DNA of 64,000 bases from Alitta virens. Its lineage: Eukaryota > Annelida > Polychaeta > Phyllodocida > Nereididae. A model generated the notes under the pieces. It did not search any database. It saw only the letters and a program-made list of their open reading frames with translations, and was not told the origin of the DNA. Below are positions 57,450 through 64,000 of the stretch, in pieces. The stretch is from assembly GCA_932294295.1 (NCBI GenBank), contig OW028575.1, positions 10,712,558 through 10,776,557 on the forward strand. Reading direction: 5' to 3'. Both the position numbers and the translations under genes were made by a program. How positions within the stretch are numbered: the first letter of the stretch is position 1; each line of letters starts with the position of its first letter.

Positions 57450-59210
57450 GATGAACATTTAAATATTGTATATTATTTGTCCCAGTGGTATTGGCATAAA
57501 AAGCCCATATGATAAGATGTTATAGGCCGACGTAATGATTCATAAGATGGTAACTCCAGTAGATCCAATAATTTTCACCCCACAAGACAAATGGACTACT
57601 ATACTTTTTAGGTAGTTTAATACAATGACGGTCGAGGGAGGGCTTTACGCAACAAGTTAGAAACCTCATACATCAAACACCAGACTGCACAGACCACACA
57701 ACACTCCCACACAATCCTCCAACACGCTGCTATGTCAGCGCCAGTTCTTTATAGTGACTGACAGAGTCACAGACAGAGTCAAAGACCAGACATTTGAGCC
57801 AGACACAACAGACGTAATCTAGTTCCACAGCCAACAGACAGACAGGCAGACTGTTCCATATAGACACTGGACAGACAGAGGCTGGCAGACACAAATTTGG
57901 CTTGGAAAAAGGAAGCCAAGTTATAGACAATAAAAGAAAGCATTATGACAGTGCCAGAGAAAAACAATCAATGCATTCATTTAGAATGACACAGCCCATG
58001 AACAAAGGCTAGCATAATACAGGTTTCTTATGAGCTTCAGTGAGAATTGTAAGATATGTTCACATATTAGCAATCTCTGAAGATACAGAAACCAGTCCCC
58101 TAGGAACAGCGGCTGTTGTGTGTGCCAGCATAAACACAAGCCTGCGATATGATCCGCTATATAATGCGCATAAACATTGCCAACAGGCTTTTTGCCGATT
58201 GCTTTAGCAGAGCAAGACCTGCGTCTGTGAATGTGTGACAAAACGAACTAAGAATACACAGAAAAAGGAGACACTAAACAAAAAAGGGCATTAAGACTTT
58301 ATCGATTGCGAAAGCCATAGGTTGACCAAGTTTGGTTCAGAAGCCTAATTCAATAGAACTTGTGAGGCCTTCAATTGTGTGCTTGGTAACAGAGGCACTG
58401 ATTGTGTTGGACTGCCACATATAAAGGGTCACTCGCTCCTGGCCACAATGGAGAATTGTCAATTCTAACCACAGACCAGAGGCCTTCTAGTAATCACAGG
58501 TCACTGGAGATTGTGCACTGAAATTTGAAAACAGTTCCAGGTCTCTACGGGGAAGTACATTAGTGATAGGAAATAAGGGGGGAAAATGTATAGAATCACA
58601 TACATTAAATCCCCCTAAAGGCACTGCAACTGTTTTATGTACACAAATATTATCAGCAACTATATTATAAAGCAATGACTGCTACCACATACTGTGTCAG
58701 GTAACAAGGAACCCTCTGACATTACTCTGTCAATAACTGGGTAGTGTCTGCATCATCTGGACAGTAATGCACCAACAAAATTAATAGGACAAGTTATTGA
58801 CACTGTTTGGCTGGTGTCATCCAGTTATTACTAAAACGATAACCAAACTATTGTCTAACGATTGATTATTGCAAATTCTGAGACTGCATATAATGACTGG
58901 CATTCAATTGCAAGGAATAGACTTGTATAGGTTAAAAACAAGTCACATTTGTAATTACTAGTACATAAAGTTCAGCGGGTAGTTAGCAGCACTTGTCTAT
59001 GCCTGTGTGGGATTTTAGATCACCAGCATTCTACAGCTGGATATGGCTTGCTTTTTTTACTGGTAGCCCTGTAGGTCGGGGGTGATGCTAATGAGCTAGG
59101 GAGGGGGACCTGAGATGAGTCGTGATGGGGCGAGACTAAAACTAACATGACAAGTGCAAATGAGGACTGCTGCAACAGTGGGATGCTGGGGATGGCGGAT
59201 GAGGGGGTGA
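57450..59210. other. Non-coding stretch
   Basis: No gene or element recognised. Confidence 0.4.
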
Positions 59211-59214
59211 TGAG

Positions 59215-59445
59215 ATGAGGGGGCGCCTCCTGGTGTCAATGATCACGAAGCAAATGGAAACGCCACTTCCGCTTAATCTGGGCGCGTCACAACGCGGAGG
59301 GGAGCGTCACAGCGCGTCACAGAGCGTCACCGAACGGCCGTCACGACGCATTGTCGCATTTCCCCCCAATGTGGAACTTCCGGTGGGGGACACGGGACAC
59401 GGCAGTCACGTGCATTTCCGTTTCCGGTGCTTCTATTAATGGGAG
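59215..59445. promoter_or_regulatory. CpG-rich promoter-like block with CRE half-sites and ETS sites
   Basis: GCGTCAC at 59284, 59304, 59314 and 59324, plus CCGTCAC at 59338. The middle three are exactly 10 bp apart. ETS-type CTTCCG/TTCCGG cores lie near 59267, 59388 and 59422, and an E-box (TCACGTG) near 59405. It is the most CpG-dense stretch in the window. No coding exon is recognised downstream. Confidence 0.5.
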
Positions 59446-60330
59446 GCAGACTGGTTGGAAACGCAGGGGGGTCCGCGAGTAAAGAAACGGTCTTTTATGA
59501 TCAACCCAAGGTCCTTTCGTGAGGAGACAGTCTGCTTTTGATACAAGGAACTGAAACAATTACGACCTGTCATTTTTACAGACAATTTTCTCCATTCACA
59601 TACACAATATAGACACGAAAAAGAGTCTTTAAAACTTCATGACTAAATAGAACATACAAAAGCTGACTAACACATCAGCCAAGTTCTTTGAAAGCCTCCA
59701 ACCTTTAAATCCTTCATGAGGAAAGGACAATGTCTCTAGCATACATGGAATCAATAGTCCCGCGAAAACCTTGCTTGCAGACTTTTTTTTACCCTTCAAA
59801 GGTTTAAACTTAAAGGGCAGCGTTAGATTGCAAAGCTAGTCGCCCTTGGATTGGAAAGACAACACATGTATAGAATGGTTTGCACAAATCTTGCCTGGCA
59901 GCAGTCCTGTCATTTTTTCGGGGCATTTTGCAACGGATTGAATAAATATTGTCTGGACTGTTTACACGCATCTGCTTGGAGTCAACAACATGTTACACAT
60001 TTCACATCATTAAAAATGAGTAATTCGTTTTTATCGGCGGTGACTAAGTCATATAGTGATAACATAAAAAAAAAATTTAAGAAGCAGAACTTGAAATTTT
60101 CGATTCACTGAATCAAAATGATGATTATGGAAAAATAACAGCATGTCAAGATTAGTAATAGTGTGTGCACTCATTATTTTTTCAGTATAAAATAGATTCA
60201 GATAGGTAAGAAGGCTGTTAACCCGCGTGCAAATATAATCCCACGAGAAATATAAAGACTGCTGCATGGCCCTCATTCTGAATGAAGGCCATTCCTGCTT
60301 GGCTAGCACAAATCCCCCATACAACACAAT

Positions 60331-60403
60331 GACTGCGAGGTAGCCCAGTGGTAAAGCTATTTTCCAATCTTTTCTGCAGTCAGGAGTCTGATTTCTGAGC
60401 CAA
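60331..60403 (+). other. tRNA-like relic, second SINE type
   Basis: GCGAGGTAGCCCAGTGGTAA resembles a box A region. AGGAGTCTGATTTC sits where box B should be but is decayed. An identical copy lies at 61816-61888 through the duplication. Confidence 0.4.
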
Positions 60404-60916
60404 TCTGTTGTTTATACTTTAACACCTAGTCATAAAACCACATCATATTTAAAACAATCACTCAAATTACCTTAAAAACTCTTTCTTCAATATTTTGAAA
60501 TTTGTTCAAGAATTCTATCTTTGGTTTGTGACACTCGATAGCAGCGGCATTTGTGTCTAAGAGGGCCACTCCCAAATGTACTTAAATATTATTTTCTATC
60601 ATATATTTCAATAAATATTCTATCTAACATATGTGTGTCTTTTTGAAACCATAAGTAAAGTGCCCTACCTGTATTACATGTATGCATTACAGTTTTTTAT
60701 CACTTCTAATGCTACTAAAAGGCTTGTATTTTAGTACAATAGTGTACAATTACAACTCACACCACTCCTGTAATTTAGTAGTTATTAACAGTGTTTGCGA
60801 TAATGTGGGGTTTTTTATGAGCTGAATATAAGGTTTATCCAGCTAGGTATTTTTAGGTTATTTTAGTTTCATGTTTATTTGTTTATAGCTCTGAAGAGCC
60901 TTGTGTGAGTTCTTTA

Positions 60917-61063
60917 TGAGTGTCTATGCTGAGGCAAGTAAAACTACCCCACCCATGAGGTAAATGTGTAATATAGTGTGGACTCCAAGCAGCCTCATCA
61001 TTACACCATTACATCTGCCTGCAGCTGGTCATTTAAGCTGACTGAGCTTAAGTCCAGTAGACT
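60917..61063 (+). mobile_element. SINE fragment in duplicated unit 1
   Basis: GAGTGTCTATGCTGAGGCAA, ATGAGGTAAATGTGTAAT, GACTCCAAGCAG and GCAGCTGGTCATTTAAGC. It has the common 3' tail and no head. Confidence 0.82.
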
Positions 61064-61815
61064 CAGACAATTTTCTCCATTCACATACACAATATAGACA
61101 CGAAAAAGAGTCTTTAAAACTTCATGACTAAATAGAACATACAAAAGCTGACTAACACATCAGCCAAGTTCTTTGAAAGCCTCCAACCTTTAAATCCTTC
61201 ATGAGGAAAGGACAATGTCTCTAGCATACATGGAATCAATAGTCCCGCGAAAACCTTGCTTGCAGACTTTTTTTTACCCTTCAAAGGTTTAAACTTAAAG
61301 GGCAGCTTTAGATTGCAAAGCTAGTCGCCCTTGGATTGGAAAGACAACACATGTATAGAATGGTTTGCACAAATCTTGCCTGGCAGCAGTCCTGTCATTT
61401 TTTCGGGGCGTTTTGCAACGGATTGAATAAATATTGTCTGGACTGTTTACACGCATCTGCTTGGAGTCAACAACATGTTACACATTTCACATAATTAAAA
61501 ATGAGTAATTCGTTTTTATCGGCGGTGACTAAGTCATATAGTGATAACATAAAAAAAAAATTTAAGAAGCAGAACTTGAAATTTTCGATTCACTGAATCA
61601 AAATGATGATTATGGAAAAATAACAGCATGTCAAGATTAGTAATAGTGTGTGCACTCATTATTTTTTCAGTATAAAATAGATTCAGATAGGTAAGAAGGC
61701 TGTTAACCCGCGTGCAAATATAATCCCACGAGAAATATAAAGACTGCTGCATGGCCCTCATTCTGAATGAAGGCCATTCCTGCTTGGCTAGCACAAATCC
61801 CCCATACAACACAAT

Positions 61816-61888
61816 GACTGCGAGGTAGCCCAGTGGTAAAGCTATTTTCCAATCTTTTCTGCAGTCAGGAGTCTGATTTCTGAGCCAA
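61816..61888 (+). other. tRNA-like relic, duplicated copy
   Basis: Copy of 60331-60403 in unit 2 of the tandem duplication. Confidence 0.4.
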
Positions 61889-62401
61889 TCTGTTGTTTAT
61901 ACTTTAACACCTAGTCATAAAACCACATCATATTTAAAACAATCCCTCAAATTACCTTAAAAACTCTTTCTTCAATATTTTGAAATTTGTTCAAGAATTC
62001 TATCTTTGGTTTGTGACACTCGATAGCAGCGGCATTTGTGTCTAAGAGGGCCACTCCCAAATGTACTTAAATATTATTTTCTATCATATATTTCAATAAA
62101 TATTCTATCTAACATATGTGTGTCTTTTTGAAACCATAAGTAAAGTGCCCTACCTGTATTACATGTATGCATTACAGTTTTTTATCACTTCTAATGCTAC
62201 TAAAAGGCTTGTATTTTAGTACAATAGTGTACAATTACAACTCACACCACTCCTGTAATTTAGTAGTTATTAACAGTGTTTGCGATAATGTGGGGTTTTT
62301 TATGAGCTGAATATAAGGTTTATCCAGCTAGGTATTTTTAGGTTATTTTAGTTTCATGTTTATTTGTTTATAGCTCTGAAGAGCCTTGTGTGAGTTCTTT
62401 A

Positions 62402-62548
62402 TGAGTGTCTATGCTGAGGCAAGTAAAACTACCCCACCCATAAGGTAAATGTGTAATATAGTGTAGACTCCAAGCAGCCTCATCATTACACCATTACATC
62501 TGCCTGCAGCTGGTCATTTAAGCTGACTGAGCTTAAGTCCAGTAGACT
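62402..62548 (+). mobile_element. SINE fragment in duplicated unit 2
   Basis: Copy of 60917-61063 with two substitutions (ATAAGG for ATGAGG and GTAGACTCC for GTGGACTCC). Confidence 0.82.
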
Positions 62549-62559
62549 CAGACTGAGAA

Positions 62560-64000
62560 TAGTTTATTTCATATATGCATATACACAACGATTAATATAT
62601 ATATATTATATCTTAATGAAAGTATGCAATATGTGGGACACTTCAAAGATAATGAAATATCGCTAAAGAAGTGCCCCCAGTTTCAGGATATCCCCCTCCA
62701 AATCATTCTCATATTACACAGGAAACAGAAGGACATAAGCATGCGCTAATGCACAGAGTAAGTTGCGATGATAACTTCCTAAATCATTACACTACTAACA
62801 CTAGCTAACACCAACGGGTGCATAAAATAAAATATATACACCAAGAGGTGTGTTTAGTATTTAACATTTATATATATATATTTTTAGCATCGGGACATAG
62901 CCTTAGACAAAGCAGTACTGAGAATGAAATAATTTCATCCGACATGTAGAGGTACCATATGCCTTGTGGCAGGCTAGATAGATTTTCAGCCATTGCTTTT
63001 GTATGTAATTCAGCCTTCTTCGTAAGTGGTATAATAGGCAATAGCTCACCTTAGAGGCTTGCACATAGCCTATTGATCATTAGAATCAGATCAAAAGAAC
63101 TTTTTTGCACTTTGTGTGAAAACAGCATCCCTCAGAAATGACACATCGGGCGCAAACAATCCATCACGAAGCATCCAAAACAATCGAAGCCTCTCTCTGG
63201 CACTAATGAGAACAAATTAACCAGTTTCCATGGCTTCCCCGCCACAAGATTGATTGGGCCAGCTTGAGAAAATCAAATAAAATATCTCAATTTGTCCTGG
63301 GTGAATTTGCAACGTGCATTTGCAATGGAAAACTACAAGGAAAAATGTGTAGCATTTTATCTTTTGTTTCTAGCTGGTTATGAAAAATTAATTCTGGTTA
63401 ATTATTTCGTATTTTCTGGTGGGTCTCCAAATTAAATGACAGCATTTTCAATCCTGCCAAGTGAATATTTTCATCAAATTAACCTAAAAAATTATGACCT
63501 ATAACCTACATGTAAGCAAGTGCCTTGAATTAAACAGCCTAGTCTATGTATTCAAGATTTGCATTGTCAAAAATTGAATCCCTGACTTGAGTCCTGAGCA
63601 AATACAGTCTTTGATTTAGCTAACTCTCTGCCCATTACACCAACAATGACATTGGACACAGTTTGACCATACACCAGATAACATTGTATCTGGCAAGATA
63701 AGATTGAAATCAATGTTTGTAGTACTTCAGTGGAATACATATATATTAATCTCACGTAATCATGCAAAACATGTCAATGTTTCTATGCGAGTAGGCCATA
63801 TCTTCTCTTGTAAAAAACATATTCAAGATTAAACTTTGAATCATACCTGAAAACTGTTACATGAGATGCTATGAGCAACTATGGAAGCAAGCAGCATTTC
63901 ATTTGCTTTCTATGACTCGTGTATTCTTTACACACATATGATCGATTATTATTTGTATTTGATACAAGCTTTTTTTATTGTTGCCACTGACCCGACATAC
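62560..64000. other. Non-coding stretch
   Basis: No gene or element recognised. It includes short AT dinucleotide runs near 62595 and 62870. Confidence 0.4.

Larger units (their letters stand above)
59579..62553 (+). repeat. 1485-bp direct tandem duplication, two units
   Basis: Unit 1 is 59579-61063 and unit 2 is 61064-62548. A third CAGAC at 62549-62553 suggests junction microhomology. By eye the units differ at about six positions (for example CAGCGTTAG/CAGCTTTAG, ATCACTC/ATCCCTC, CCATGAGG/CCATAAGG), so identity is near 99.6%. Each unit contains one tRNA-like relic and one SINE fragment at its end. No gene is supported in it; identical short frames at 60049-60327 and 61534-61812 are simply duplicated. 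Confidence 0.96.

Noticed and set aside
55356..57512. Long leucine-rich (minus) and Glu/Lys- or Arg-rich (plus) frames up to 700 codons
   Set aside because: They follow from a purine-only repeat. Both strands are open at once, with no promoter, domain or unique exon support.
60049..61812. Two identical 92-codon minus frames as a duplicated gene pair
   Set aside because: Identity comes from the recent 1485-bp duplication. The frame is short, without motif, and overlaps the tRNA-like relic's flank.

Overview
This window looks like nuclear DNA from an animal, most likely a marine invertebrate. It is AT-rich and gene-poor. It carries tRNA-derived SINEs, several small inverted-repeat (MITE) families, long micro- and minisatellites, and one trypsin-like serine protease of ordinary metazoan type. 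Nothing in it looks bacterial, viral or organellar. I cannot name the species. I see no rRNA, no intact functional tRNA gene and no CRISPR array.

The only gene I can support fully is a serine protease (S1 family) on the minus strand at 35353-36480. It is a single open exon with all catalytic and disulfide residues, an acidic C-terminal linker and a hydrophobic C-terminus. Just upstream (36481-36900) is a dense regulatory block: four perfect TGACGTCA sites, an E2F-type palindrome, an RFX-type X-box and two CCAAT boxes. Other promoter-like or enhancer-like blocks lie at 7490-7570, 18675-18723, 34711-34745 and 59215-59445. No gene can be assigned to them from the sequence alone.

Region by region: 0.3-2.1 kb is a nest of MITEs with one SINE. 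3.1-4.5 kb holds two copies of a TA-flanked MITE, and a third lies at 32 kb. 5.6-13 kb carries many SINE copies plus an 11-bp minisatellite and a GATA/GA array. 14.3 kb has a fossil LINE reverse transcriptase, followed by a degenerate tandem repeat of about 245 bp at 15.3-15.9 kb. 22.0-22.9 kb has two GATA-type arrays in opposite orientation. 27.9-30.1 kb is a 28-bp minisatellite with a 486-bp higher-order duplication. 34.7-37.3 kb is the protease locus. 45.7-46.5 kb is an 18-bp minisatellite with a 108-bp higher-order period that runs straight into a SINE. 46.4-50.3 kb is SINE-rich. 55.4-57.4 kb is a 2-kb purine-only tract with an exact internal direct repeat spaced by 300 bp. 59.6-62.6 kb is a nearly identical 1485-bp tandem duplication.

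The genes do not form a pathway here. The window reads as a repeat-rich intergenic desert around one protease gene and a few candidate regulatory modules. Long open frames inside the minisatellites follow from repeats that lack stop codons and are not treated as genes. Transcription-factor assignments are motif matches by eye only.
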